Source: Phycisphaerae bacterium
GTDB taxonomy: Bacteria > Planctomycetota > Phycisphaerae > Sedimentisphaerales > Anaerohalosphaeraceae
Direction of reading: 5' to 3'
Assembly (NCBI GenBank): GCA_012729675.1
Contig: JAAYCR010000019.1
Location: 1 to 64,000, forward strand
DNA: 64,000 bases
The notes below the pieces were generated by a model that did no database searches, was not told the origin of the DNA, and saw only the letters and a program-made list of their open reading frames with translations. The translations under genes were made by a program, and so were the position numbers. Below are positions 24,134-32,336 of this stretch, one piece after another. How positions within the stretch are numbered: the stretch's first letter is position 1; each line of letters starts with the position of its first letter.

Positions 24134-25288
24134 TCAGGGACTAAAAATCTCGTCGAGAATTTCGTCCGGCTCCGGGGACGTACCTTGAGGCCAGGTTTTG
24201 GCCACCGTCCCTTCGATGAGTGCCACCACGAACGGACTGGTGACGGCCCATCGCCGCTGGTCGGTCAGTTTGCCGTGCAAAGCCGTCGTGTCGGCCGGCA
24301 CAGGCCCCGCACCTTCCGGGCCGTAGGGCGGAATGGCAAGATAGGCGATTTTGAATTCATCGAGACCCATCCGGCTCAATTCCTGGTTGTACGCCTCATA
24401 TTTGGGAATGCTTTCGGCACAGGTCGAACAGTCCCAATGATACATATAAGCCACGACGATGCCGTCGGTGAGCTGGTCGGCGATATCGATGTATTCCAGC
24501 CAGGGCCACAGCGGAGGCGCCTCGACCACCGGATCGGGATCCGGATCGGGATCCGGGTCAGGATCAGACGCTGGATCAGGATCAGGTTTGATTACGGGAT
24601 CAGGCTCAATGACCTCTGGCATATTGGGTTCGACGGGTTCGACAGGTTCGATGGGTTCGATTGGTTCAATAGGTTCGACGGGTTCGATTGGATCGATAGG
24701 GTCGATGGGATCGATGGGATCGATGGGTTGCAGTCTGGGGTCGGGCCGGGGGTACGGAACGTGAGGAGTCCAATCTGTGGGCTGGATGAATTCAGGACGC
24801 AATGCCACCAGCAAGGGAGCCGTAAAGATCAGCGCCGCAAAAATCGGCACGGCCGTGGCAATCGCATGACGCACATCCGGCCACGGCGGCGGCAGGAGTT
24901 TGTGCCCTTTCGGACGAAATACCAGCAGCAGCAAAGCAAACGGAACATCAATGGCAAACAGCGTCACCCACGGGTCCACTTCGACACGGCCGAAACAACC
25001 GCAGGATGTTTCTCCGGCCATCGCTTTATAGAGAGTCACGCCGATAAAGCCCAAATATGCCGCGGTACCCGCCGTCCAGGCGGCCTTGCGAAACAGGCCG
25101 CTGACCATCCACACCCCCAGCGCAAACTCAACAGGAATCTGGAACAGAAAAAATTCCCACGACTCCCACACCCCATGCGTGCGCCATGAGGGAAAATAGA
25201 CAGTCAGGACTTCGTGGGCTTTGAGAATAGCGGCGACGACCAGCAGCAAACCGGCCAGCGTCATCACAACAACATTGATTTTTCGCAT
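24134..25288 (-). CDS. MauE/DoxX-like membrane protein fused to a thioredoxin-like domain
   Basis: About 384 residues. The N-terminal half is a MauE/DoxX-like four-helix membrane domain with the motif SCGCFG near residue 96, typical of redox-active relatives. After one more membrane segment comes a 68-residue spacer of Pro-Ile-Asp, Pro-Ile-Glu and Asp-Pro repeats (about 187-254), then a thioredoxin-like domain with a CSTC active site in YHWDCSTCAESIP (about residue 287). The arrangement suggests electron transfer from the membrane CxC to an external CxxC, i.e. thiol-disulfide exchange in the periplasm. The ATG at 25288 is preferred to a TTG at 25306. The C-terminal thioredoxin is divergent. 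Confidence 0.75.
   Translation of the reverse strand: MRKINVVVMTLAGLLLVVAAILKAHEVLTVYFPSWRTHGVWESWEFFLFQIPVEFALGVWMVSGLFRKAAWTAGTAAYLGFIGVTLYKAMAGETSCGCFGRVEVDPWVTLFAIDVPFALLLLVFRPKGHKLLPPPWPDVRHAIATAVPIFAALIFTAPLLVALRPEFIQPTDWTPHVPYPRPDPRLQPIDPIDPIDPIDPIEPVEPIEPIEPIEPVEPVEPNMPEVIEPDPVIKPDPDPASDPDPDPDPDPDPVVEAPPLWPWLEYIDIADQLTDGIVVAYMYHWDCSTCAESIPKYEAYNQELSRMGLDEFKIAYLAIPPYGPEGAGPVPADTTALHGKLTDQRRWAVTSPFVVALIEGTVAKTWPQGTSPEPDEILDEIFSP
24527..24730. repeat. In-gene repeats encoding the Pro/acidic spacer
   Basis: On the plus strand GGATCGGGATCC-type 6-base units (24535-24600) and GATCGATGG/GGTTCGATT-type 9-base units (24630-24730). They keep the reading frame and encode Asp-Pro dipeptides and Pro-Ile-Asp/Glu tripeptides. 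The length is likely to vary between strains. Confidence 0.85.
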
Positions 25289-25404
25289 AACTCTTGCCTT
25301 CGACAACGGTTGTCAACTTAACCAACAGACCCGATGGTATCTGAAAAACCCTACGACACAACAGGCCTTTGAGTTCTCATAAAACAGATTTATGTCGATA
25401 CAGA

Positions 25405-26505
25405 TTATACCCCAAAACTCGTATTGACCGCTTTGGCGGCCAAGACAAGGGGGTGATTCTTCGGCACAGTCTTGATGCGTCCGGCGGCCTGATGCAGCGG
25501 GATACTGTCAAGCTGCCCATTCTTGATGACCACGAGGCGATTGCGTTTGCCCTTGGCCAGCAGTTCGACGACATGGTGGCCGAATTGCGTCGCCAGCGTA
25601 CGGTCATACGGGCAGGGCGAGCCGCCGCGCTGGACGTGGCCGAGAATGACCGCCCGGCACGACTGGCCAGTGAGCGTTTCCAGCTGCTCGGCCAATACCG
25701 CGGAGATACCGCCAAGCCGAATCGGGTCGGGGCTGTCTTTGAGGATTTTGGCGACGAAGGCCTGACCGCCTTCGGGCTTTGCGCCCTCGGCGACGGCGAT
25801 AATGCTGAACCGTTTGCCTTTTTTCGACCGGGCCTGAATATACTCGGCAATCGCGTCGAACCGGTACGGGATTTCGGGAATCAGGATAACATCGGCGCCC
25901 GAGGCGGCCCCGGCATACAGGGCGATCCATCCGGCATAACGCCCCATCACTTCGACGATCATCACCCGATGGTGCGAGCTGGCGGTGGTATGCACCTTGT
26001 CAAGCGCATCTGCGGCGGTGTTGACGGCGGTATTGAAGCCGAAGGTCACCTCCGTTCCCCACAGATCGTTATCAATCGTCTTGGGCACGCCCATCACCGT
26101 GACCCCCTTTTTGGCGAACGCCGACGCCGAGGCCATCGTCCCGTCGCCGCCGATACAGATGAGAGCGTCAATCCGGTTGTGCTCAAGGTTGTGCACACAG
26201 ATATCGGAGACGTCTTTTTTGCGTGTGCCTTTGCCGGCGGACACGTGGAAGGCAAACGGATTGGACTTGTTGCACGAGCCGAGGATAGTGCCGCCGACGG
26301 TCAGAATATTACTGACGTCCTCGTATTGCAAAGGGTGCATCCGCCCTTCAATCAAACCGAGAAAACCGTCCTCAATCCCCCACACCTCAATCCCGTACCG
26401 GCTGATCGCCGTCTTGGTTACCGCACGAATCACAGCATTCAACCCCGGACAATCCCCCCCGCCGGTCATCACCGCAATCCGTTTAATCCGTTTTTTCCCA
26501 GCCAT
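25405..26505 (-). CDS. pfkA: 6-Phosphofructokinase
   Basis: PfkA phosphorylates fructose 6-phosphate in glycolysis. The 366-residue protein has the N-terminal GGGDCPGLNAVIRA, the phosphate-donor motif GGDGT (residues 119-123) and PKTIDND (141-147), plus the MGRYAGWIA and HVQRGGSP segments. Gly in the second half of GGDGT points to ATP, while Lys in PKTIDND is the form seen in pyrophosphate-dependent and actinobacterial-type enzymes (Gly in E. coli PfkA). So ATP use is likely but the enzyme belongs to the long, non-E. coli lineage. It has its own promoter and follows the tkt terminator. Confidence 0.92.
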   Translation of the reverse strand: MAGKKRIKRIAVMTGGGDCPGLNAVIRAVTKTAISRYGIEVWGIEDGFLGLIEGRMHPLQYEDVSNILTVGGTILGSCNKSNPFAFHVSAGKGTRKKDVSDICVHNLEHNRIDALICIGGDGTMASASAFAKKGVTVMGVPKTIDNDLWGTEVTFGFNTAVNTAADALDKVHTTASSHHRVMIVEVMGRYAGWIALYAGAASGADVILIPEIPYRFDAIAEYIQARSKKGKRFSIIAVAEGAKPEGGQAFVAKILKDSPDPIRLGGISAVLAEQLETLTGQSCRAVILGHVQRGGSPCPYDRTLATQFGHHVVELLAKGKRNRLVVIKNGQLDSIPLHQAAGRIKTVPKNHPLVLAAKAVNTSFGV

Positions 26506-26585
26506 TGCAATCCTCTCAATAAGTTAAGGTCATCGTCGACATCAGCCGGTTCCGTTATTCGAAATTCCTCTTTTTTCAAGATGGT

Positions 26586-26614
26586 ATTATACCCGAAACC
26601 GGCCAAAAAAGCAA
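26586..26614 (-). promoter_or_regulatory. Promoter of pfkA
   Basis: On the minus strand TTGCTT (26614-26609), a 17-base spacer and a perfect TATAAT (26591-26586), giving a leader of about 75 bases before the pfkA start codon at 26505. Confidence 0.7.
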
Positions 26615-26659
26615 GCTAAAAGCCGTCAGTACTGCTCTCGGGGTGATGCATCAGGTAAC

Positions 26660-26697
26660 AAAAAAAGGGCGGCAGTATAACAGTCAGCCGCCCTTTC
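26660..26697 (-). terminator. Intrinsic terminator of tkt
   Basis: Arms GGGCGGC (26667-26673) and GCCGCCC (26687-26693). On the minus strand the stem is followed by seven T residues. It separates tkt from pfkA, which then has its own promoter. Confidence 0.85.
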
Positions 26698-26715
26698 ATT
26701 TTTGGCTGAGTCGCG

Positions 26716-28740
26716 TTACCTGTTCTGCATCGCCTTTTTGGCCGCGGCCACGACGCCTTTGGCGGTGATGCCGAATTTCTCGAAGCAGGTATTGGCCGGC
26801 GCCGATGCGCCAAAGCCGCCCATGCCGACAAACTCGCCGCTGTCGCCGATCCAGCGATCCCAGCCCATGCGGATGCCGGCCTCGACACCGACGCGAGCCT
26901 TGACCGACGACGGGATGACGCTTTCCTTGTAACCGGCATCCTGTGCCTCGAAAAGTGCCCAACAGGGCATGCTGACGACCTGCGCCTTGACGCCTTCGGC
27001 GGCCAGTGTCGCGGCGGCGGCCATCGCCAACTGCACCTCCGAACCGGTCGCCAGCAGCAGCACGTCCGGGTTGTCCGCCTTGACCAGCACATACGCGCCC
27101 TTGTCAAAATCCTTCATCCCCGGATATTTTGCCGGGTCCAGCACCGGCAGGTTTTGCCGCGTCAGGGCGGTGACCGCCGGGCCGTCGGCGTGTTCAAGCA
27201 TATACTTCCACATCCACGCCGTTTCATTGGCATCGGCCGGGCGGAACACTTTCAGGTTCGGAATCGCACGCAGCGAGGCAACCGTCTCGACCGGCTGGTG
27301 GGTCGGGCCGTCTTCGCCGACGCCGATGCTGTCGTGCGTAAAGACAAAGATCGTCGGATACTGGCTCAGCGCCGCAACGCGAATCGCCGGACGCATATAG
27401 TCGGCAAACACCAAAAACGTCCCGCCGTACGGCCGCACAAGTCTGCTGACGGCGATACCGTTCATCACCGACCCCATCGCGTGCTCGCGGACGCCGTAGC
27501 GAATGTAGCGCCCGCCGGGGTTGGCTTTGGAGAAGTTCTCGGCACCCTTAAACCAAGTGTTGTTCGAGGGCGTCAGATCCGCCGAGCCGCCGACGACCAG
27601 CGGCATACCGGGCATCAGCGCTTCCAGCGTCTTGCCGGAGGCCGAGCGTGTGGCGACCGGTTTGGCCGGGTCAAACGTCGGCAGTTTGGCCGTGTCAATG
27701 GTTGTCATGCCCGCCAGCGCGTCCTTAAGTTCCGCCGCCAACTGGGGATTAGTCCTGGCCCAGGCATCAAAGGTCTTTTGATAGTCCGCCTGAAACGCTT
27801 GTCCTTTGGTTTTGCACTGACCCATGTGAGCGGCGACCTCGGCGGGCACAACAAAACTCTTTTCGGGGTCCCAGCCGAAATTTTTCTTAATCAGCTTGAT
27901 TTCGTCATCACCCAGTGGCGCGCCGTGGGCGGTGTGGGTGTTGACAAAGTTCGGACTGCCGTAGCCGATATGCGAGCGGAACTTGATCAGCGTCGGTTTC
28001 TCGGTCTGCGCTTTGGCGGCCTCGATGGCCTTATCCAGCGCCTCAATATTATGGCCGTCGCCGCCGATCTCGACCACGTTCCAGCCGTACGCGCGGTAGC
28101 GGGCGGCCACATCTTCGCTGAACGACAATCCTGTCTCGCCGTCAATGGTGATATGATTGTCGTCATAGATAACAATCAGGTTGTCCAGCCCCAGATGACC
28201 TGCCAAACTGCTTGCCTCGCCGCTGACGCCTTCCTGCAGGCAGCCGTCGCCGCAGATGGTATAAATGGTGTAGTCAAAGATTTTCCAGTCGGCGGTGTTA
28301 TACCGCGCCGCCAGGTACTTCTGCGCAATCGCCATCCCCACGGCGTTGGCAATGCCCTGCCCCAGCGGGCCGGTGGTCACTTCAACGCCCGGCGTGTGGC
28401 CGTATTCGGGGTGGCCGGGAGTCTTGCTGCCCCACTGGCGGAAGTTCTTCAACTCCTCCAGCGACAGGTCATAGCCGCACAGGTGCAGCAGCGAATAAAT
28501 CAACATACTGCCATGCCCCGCCGACAGGACAAACCGGTCACGGTTAATCCAGTTCGGGTCAGCGGGGTTATGCCGCAGGTGCCGCATCCAGAGGGCGTAG
28601 GCCGGTGCCGCCATCCCCATCGGCATACCCGGATGTCCGGACTTGGCCGCCTGAACGCCGTCCATGGACAAAAACCGAATCGTGTTGATACAAAGCTCAT
28701 CGAGTGCCGAAAGTCCCGTCTTTGTGATATTGTTCGCCAT
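26716..28740 (-). CDS. tkt: Transketolase
   Basis: A thiamine-diphosphate enzyme that moves two-carbon units between sugar phosphates in the pentose phosphate pathway. The 674-residue length is standard. The TPP/metal motif runs from [20 protein letters not shown] to the Asn in [10 protein letters not shown] (about residues 160-195). The pyrimidine domain has the catalytic Glu in [10 protein letters not shown], and [18 protein letters not shown] is the substrate-binding loop. Promoter and terminator flank it, so it is a single-gene unit. With gnd, pfkA and fba it covers the sugar-phosphate interconversions. Confidence 0.97.
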   Translation of the reverse strand: MANNITKTGLSALDELCINTIRFLSMDGVQAAKSGHPGMPMGMAAPAYALWMRHLRHNPADPNWINRDRFVLSAGHGSMLIYSLLHLCGYDLSLEELKNFRQWGSKTPGHPEYGHTPGVEVTTGPLGQGIANAVGMAIAQKYLAARYNTADWKIFDYTIYTICGDGCLQEGVSGEASSLAGHLGLDNLIVIYDDNHITIDGETGLSFSEDVAARYRAYGWNVVEIGGDGHNIEALDKAIEAAKAQTEKPTLIKFRSHIGYGSPNFVNTHTAHGAPLGDDEIKLIKKNFGWDPEKSFVVPAEVAAHMGQCKTKGQAFQADYQKTFDAWARTNPQLAAELKDALAGMTTIDTAKLPTFDPAKPVATRSASGKTLEALMPGMPLVVGGSADLTPSNNTWFKGAENFSKANPGGRYIRYGVREHAMGSVMNGIAVSRLVRPYGGTFLVFADYMRPAIRVAALSQYPTIFVFTHDSIGVGEDGPTHQPVETVASLRAIPNLKVFRPADANETAWMWKYMLEHADGPAVTALTRQNLPVLDPAKYPGMKDFDKGAYVLVKADNPDVLLLATGSEVQLAMAAAATLAAEGVKAQVVSMPCWALFEAQDAGYKESVIPSSVKARVGVEAGIRMGWDRWIGDSGEFVGMGGFGASAPANTCFEKFGITAKGVVAAAKKAMQNR

Positions 28741-29104
28741 GTTTTTCCTTTTTTACTATAACTTTTCTTAAACCTTGCTTTTATGACCCCAAAAGAGGGA
28801 TTATCCTACTGTAAACGCCCTTCGCTTGCAAGCCCTTTAATTTTTTTATTTCTTCGGATTTCTTGTAACAAAAAACGAACAATGCGCATCTATAATTAAG
28901 AACAAACCCGTAGGTGAGGACAGTTTTTTGCCGAACAATGGATAAGTTTTGTTTATTTTGAAATAAGTAAATGTGTTTCAATGAATAGGGGCCTTAAAAT
29001 TTCTCAAGCCCTGTAGAAATTCAGTAATTGGTTTATATATAAAGATTTACAGTCGAATTGAAAATTGACCACGCTTCGCAAAAAGGCGGTGGTTAAGGAT
29101 TTCA
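28741..29104. other. Intergenic region tkt-folC
   Basis: Divergent spacer of about 360 bases, AT-rich. It holds the tkt promoter (28803-28831) and, at its right end, the folC promoter (29105-29133). No gene, repeat or structured RNA was recognised between them. Confidence 0.6.
28803..28831 (-). promoter_or_regulatory. Promoter of tkt
   Basis: On the minus strand TTGCAA (28831-28826), 17 bases, TAGGAT (28808-28803), about 60 bases before the ATG. An overlapping GGATAAT is an alternative -10. Confidence 0.5.
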
Positions 29105-29133
29105 TTGACGGACACCGTCCTTTGTGATAGAAT
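29105..29133 (+). promoter_or_regulatory. Promoter of folC, nearly leaderless
   Basis: TTGACG (29105-29110), a 17-base spacer and TAGAAT (29128-29133). The expected transcript starts near 29140, only a few bases before the ATG at 29144. Confidence 0.6.
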
Positions 29134-29143
29134 ACACAAAATT

Positions 29144-30583
29144 ATGGTACTTATAAAAAAATCCAATACGAAAAAGACTGTTAAAAAGAAATCTTCGACC
29201 CCGGTTGCCAAGGTAAAGCGCCCCGCAAAGGCGTTTCGGACATACGAACAGGCGATGCAGTACCTGTTCACGACGACGGACTACGAAAAGCAGCAGCGGC
29301 TGCGCTATAATGCGACAACGTTTGACCTGAATCGGATGAACGCACTGCTCAAGGGGCTGGGCAATCCGCATAAGAAAACAAAATGCGTGCATATCGCCGG
29401 CACCAAAGGCAAGGGTTCGACGGCAACGATGCTGGCCCGAATGATGGAAGCCAACGGCTACACCATCGGGCTTTACACCTCGCCGCATGTGACCACGCTG
29501 CATGAGCGGATTGTGGTCAATTCGACGATGATCACGCGGAAAGAATTTCTGGATTTAATCAATCGGGTACACGCAACCCTAGAAAAAATGGCAAAACAGG
29601 ATGATCGGCCGACGTTTTTTGAGATTATCACCGCGATTGCCTTTTTGCAGTTTGCCGATCACAACGTCGATCTGGCGATTATTGAAACCGGGTTGGGCGG
29701 GCGGCTGGACAGCACCAACGTCATTGTCCCCGAACTAATCGGCATTACCAGCATCAGCATCGATCATCAGAATCTGTTGGGCGAAACCCTGGACTGCATC
29801 GCCACAGAAAAGGCCGGGGTCATAAAAAAAGGCGTTCCGGTGTTGACGGTCTACCAAGATCCGATTGCGATGAAAGCCCTTAAAAAGCAGGCCGCCAGCG
29901 TTAAGGCGCCGTTTATTATCACGGGCAAAGATGTAGATTTTTCGTATCGGTTTGAGTCGTCGCGCGAACACGGGCCGCATACGCGTATCTGCCTGACGAC
30001 GCCGACGAGCCGTTTCGAGCATCTTCGGGTTCCCCTGCCCGGCGAGCATCAGGCCATCAACTGCGGGCTGGCGCTGGCGATGCTGGATCGACTGAAAAGT
30101 CAGGGCTACACCATCGACGACGAAAAGGCAATCTCTGGTCTGACCGATATTAAACTGGCCGGGCGAATGGAGATGGTCTATCGCGATCCCCGCGTTCTTG
30201 TGGATGCGGCGCACAACGCCGCCAGTGTCCGCGCACTGATTCAGGCCATCGGCCAACACATTCCTTACGATTCGCTGGTCTTTATTTTCGGCTGCAATGC
30301 GGACAAAGACGTGCGGGGCATGCTCACCGAGCTGCAGTACGGAGCCGACAAAGTCATCTTTACCCGCAGCAATTCACCCAAAGCGGTCTTTCCGATGGAT
30401 CTGGCCGAAATGTACACCGACATTTGCGGCAAAATGTGCCAGACCGCCCTGTCCCTGCGCGAGGCGCTGCGAGTCGCCCAGAGTGCGGTCACACGGGAAG
30501 ACCTGATTTGCGTCACCGGCAGCTTTTACTTGGTCGGCCAGGCGAAGGAGATGCTGACGCCGCGGGCCGCGACGACACGCTAA
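29144..30583 (+). CDS. folC: Bifunctional folylpolyglutamate/dihydrofolate synthase
   Basis: FolC adds glutamate to dihydropteroate and to folates. The ATG at 29144 (479 residues) is taken because an upstream TTG start overlaps the -35 box of the apparent promoter. A Lys-rich N-terminal tail of about 30 residues precedes the usual start of the domain. The P-loop is HIAGTKGKGSTATML, followed by YTSPHVTTLHERIVVN, the Glu-containing FFEIITAIAF, ETGLGGRLDSTNV and SIDHQNLLG; the C-terminal ligase domain has DAAHNAASVRAL. No ribosome site is visible, in keeping with a leaderless or very short leader mRNA. Confidence 0.93.
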   Translation: MVLIKKSNTKKTVKKKSSTPVAKVKRPAKAFRTYEQAMQYLFTTTDYEKQQRLRYNATTFDLNRMNALLKGLGNPHKKTKCVHIAGTKGKGSTATMLARMMEANGYTIGLYTSPHVTTLHERIVVNSTMITRKEFLDLINRVHATLEKMAKQDDRPTFFEIITAIAFLQFADHNVDLAIIETGLGGRLDSTNVIVPELIGITSISIDHQNLLGETLDCIATEKAGVIKKGVPVLTVYQDPIAMKALKKQAASVKAPFIITGKDVDFSYRFESSREHGPHTRICLTTPTSRFEHLRVPLPGEHQAINCGLALAMLDRLKSQGYTIDDEKAISGLTDIKLAGRMEMVYRDPRVLVDAAHNAASVRALIQAIGQHIPYDSLVFIFGCNADKDVRGMLTELQYGADKVIFTRSNSPKAVFPMDLAEMYTDICGKMCQTALSLREALRVAQSAVTREDLICVTGSFYLVGQAKEMLTPRAATTR

Positions 30584-30819
30584 AATAAAACCTACCAAAA
30601 CAGTTATTTTTTGGCTTTTTGCTGTTATTTCGCGAATAATAAGGTTATTCTTTACAAAAAATCAAAATATTTTCTTGCATCCCACGAAAATAGCGATAAT
30701 CTTACTATCGGTGTTCTGTTAAGGCCGGGCAAACAATTGAGAGTAGAGTATGTACACCGTGTAAAAAGTGAAACTGTAGAAACAAGTAACCGCGATTCTT
30801 TGTTGAAAGGAGATCGAAA

Positions 30820-31620
30820 ATGAAGAAGACACTTGTGGTATTGGCAGTACTGTGCGGCTTGGTGCCCGCAGTTCAGGCCGCAGATGTTGCCGGTACGGAT
30901 GTCGGCATCACGGCAGACCTAACCTTTATGAGCCGTTATATCTGGCACGGTATTAACAAAATGGGTAGCTCGCCTGTCTGGCAGCCCAGCGTGGACTTTG
31001 ATCTGGGCGGCGGCATCGGCGCCAACCTCATGGCCTCATACGCAAATAACTCCGGCCATGTCAACGAAACCGAGTATGCATACACACTGTACTACGGCGG
31101 AAGCATTTTGGAAAACTGCTTCAAGACCGATTACACCCTCGGCTGGCGGTACTATGACTTTATCGACATGCCGTCAAAAGGCGTTGACGTTCAGGAAGTG
31201 TTCGTAGAGATGGATATGCCCCAACTCCTCGTCGGCGGCTTGGTGCCCCACATCAACTACTACTATGTATGGCAAGCCCGCAGCGGTCGAAGCACCACCG
31301 ATTCCTTAGGCGATCCCTTGACAGTCAAGAGCGGAAGCATTGTTGCAGTCGGCTTTGACTACAACTTCAGCATACCGGAAGTGCCCGAAGCACCGATGAC
31401 TTTCTCGTGGGATATCGTCTATAACGATGGCGCCGGCCCAATGGATATGAAGCATGACTGGACACACATGGTCTGGGGACTGAAGGCAAAAATGCAGTGC
31501 CCGTTGACCGGCGGAGCCATTACTCCGCAGTTGTATTATCAGAACACGCTTGTGGATTCCGTTTTTGCTCCGAAAAAGGATTTCCTGTACGGTGGGATTT
31601 CCTACAGTCTGAAGTTCTAA
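30820..31620 (+). CDS. Outer-membrane beta-barrel protein (TorF-like)
   Basis: A 266-residue precursor with a clean signal peptide (cleavage after VQAA, about residue 20). The mature part is built of alternating aromatic/polar strands (MSRYIWHGINK, YAYTLYYGGS, GWRYYDFIDM) and ends in Phe (ISYSLKF), the usual outer-membrane barrel signature. It resembles the family of putative porins found in gammaproteobacteria and planctomycetes whose first strands carry SRYIWHG. GAAAGGAG lies at good distance before the ATG and a strong terminator follows, so it is a well-expressed single gene. The 236-base leader has a possible promoter (TTGCAT at 30675) but nothing else recognisable. Confidence 0.85.
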   Translation: MKKTLVVLAVLCGLVPAVQAADVAGTDVGITADLTFMSRYIWHGINKMGSSPVWQPSVDFDLGGGIGANLMASYANNSGHVNETEYAYTLYYGGSILENCFKTDYTLGWRYYDFIDMPSKGVDVQEVFVEMDMPQLLVGGLVPHINYYYVWQARSGRSTTDSLGDPLTVKSGSIVAVGFDYNFSIPEVPEAPMTFSWDIVYNDGAGPMDMKHDWTHMVWGLKAKMQCPLTGGAITPQLYYQNTLVDSVFAPKKDFLYGGISYSLKF

Positions 31621-31652
31621 GCGAACGACTTGACAGAAAAGCCTTAACACCC

Positions 31653-31684
31653 AAAGGCCGGTTCACAGCGAACCGGCCTTTTTT
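31653..31684 (+). terminator. Strong intrinsic terminator
   Basis: Twelve-base arms AAAGGCCGGTTC (31653-31664) and GAACCGGCCTTT (31670-31681) with a 5-base loop and a T-run to 31684, 33 bases after the barrel gene stop. The A-run on the other side could let it work in reverse. Confidence 0.95.
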
Positions 31685-31752
31685 GCTGCGCACTTAACAG
31701 GGTGTCTTCGGTAACCTCTGCGGTTCATTATTATTCAGTCAACAATAAGAGC

Positions 31753-31826
31753 GTAGGGGCAGACCTGTGTGTCTGCCCCCTGATCCGCCCGGTACAACTC
31801 CGCAAGAAAGGCGGGGTCGCCCCTAC
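31753..31826. repeat. 74-bp palindromic element with GTAGGGGC ends
   Basis: The element begins GTAGGGGC (31753-31760) and ends GCCCCTAC (31819-31826). Inside the left part GGGGCAGAC and GTCTGCCCC form a second hairpin (31756-31779). It looks like a small non-autonomous palindromic repeat; a degenerate relative is at 4025-4048, and GCCCCTAC boxes recur at 32313-32336. Confidence 0.7.
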
Positions 31827-31828
31827 TG

Positions 31829-31863
31829 TCTATCTTTTAACCTCTATCATCTATCCTCTGCCG
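31829..31863. repeat. Heptamer-phased spacer repeat
   Basis: TCTATCT, TTTAACC, TCTATCA, TCTATCC, TCTGCCG: five consecutive 7-base units ending exactly at the stop of the DUF4139 remnant. Confidence 0.75.
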
Positions 31864-32316
31864 CTACCACGTCTGCGTCATCGTATAGACCAGCGTAACC
31901 GTGCTGTCGGCGGCGACATCGACCTTAAAGCGGCAAGTGTAGGCATCCTTCTTTTCAAATGGAAGCGAGTTTTTGTCGATCTTCCAGTTGACATAGCGCG
32001 GAATGATTTCATCGACAAAAACCGACACCGCCTGGTCTGGTTTGCGGTTGCGAATCTCAACACTTCGAGTGAACGTCAAAAACCGGTCGCTGCGCCGCTG
32101 GTCGGTGATTTTCTGCTCCGGCACAATATCAAACGCATCCCCGATATACAGCGACAGCTTTTCTTTGCGGGCGGTGTGGTCGATTTCATCCTCGCCGACA
32201 AATTCCAGCGTTCCGTCGGCGGGGTCGGCCTTGAAGACGCGTACCTTGCCCTTGGGCAGGGCAATGCCTAACCCAATGTCTTCTTTGTTCTCAAACTCGA
32301 TCTTGACCTGCAGCCC
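31864..32316 (-). pseudogene. 5'-truncated DUF4139 protein remnant
   Basis: The last 150 or so codons of a DUF4139-type protein remain in frame. LGIALPKGKVRVFKAD, FVGEDEIDHTARKEKLSLYIG and VNWKIDKNSLPFEKKDAYT are characteristic of that C-terminal domain. Upstream the frame is cut by a TAG at 32317-32319 that lies inside a GCCCCTAC box, and the N-terminal half of the family is missing. No start codon with a ribosome site is present. The fragment is bracketed by GTAGGGGC-type repeats on both sides, which may have mediated the deletion. Confidence 0.8.
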
Positions 32317-32336
32317 CTACACCTCTGCGCCCCTAC
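32313..32336. repeat. Paired GCCCCTAC boxes
   Basis: GCCCCTAC at 32313-32320 and again at 32329-32336, sixteen bases apart. The second overlaps the stop codon of the polyprenyl synthase gene and the first truncates the DUF4139 fragment. Confidence 0.6.

Noticed and set aside
24459-24764. Gly-Ser-rich open frame on the plus strand (Gly-Ser dipeptide repeats)
   Set aside because: It is the complement of the Asp-Pro and Pro-Ile-Asp repeats of the MauE-thioredoxin gene and has no ribosome site.
27154-28761. A 535-codon open frame antisense to transketolase
   Set aside because: Shadow of tkt; it has no recognisable domain and no start signal.
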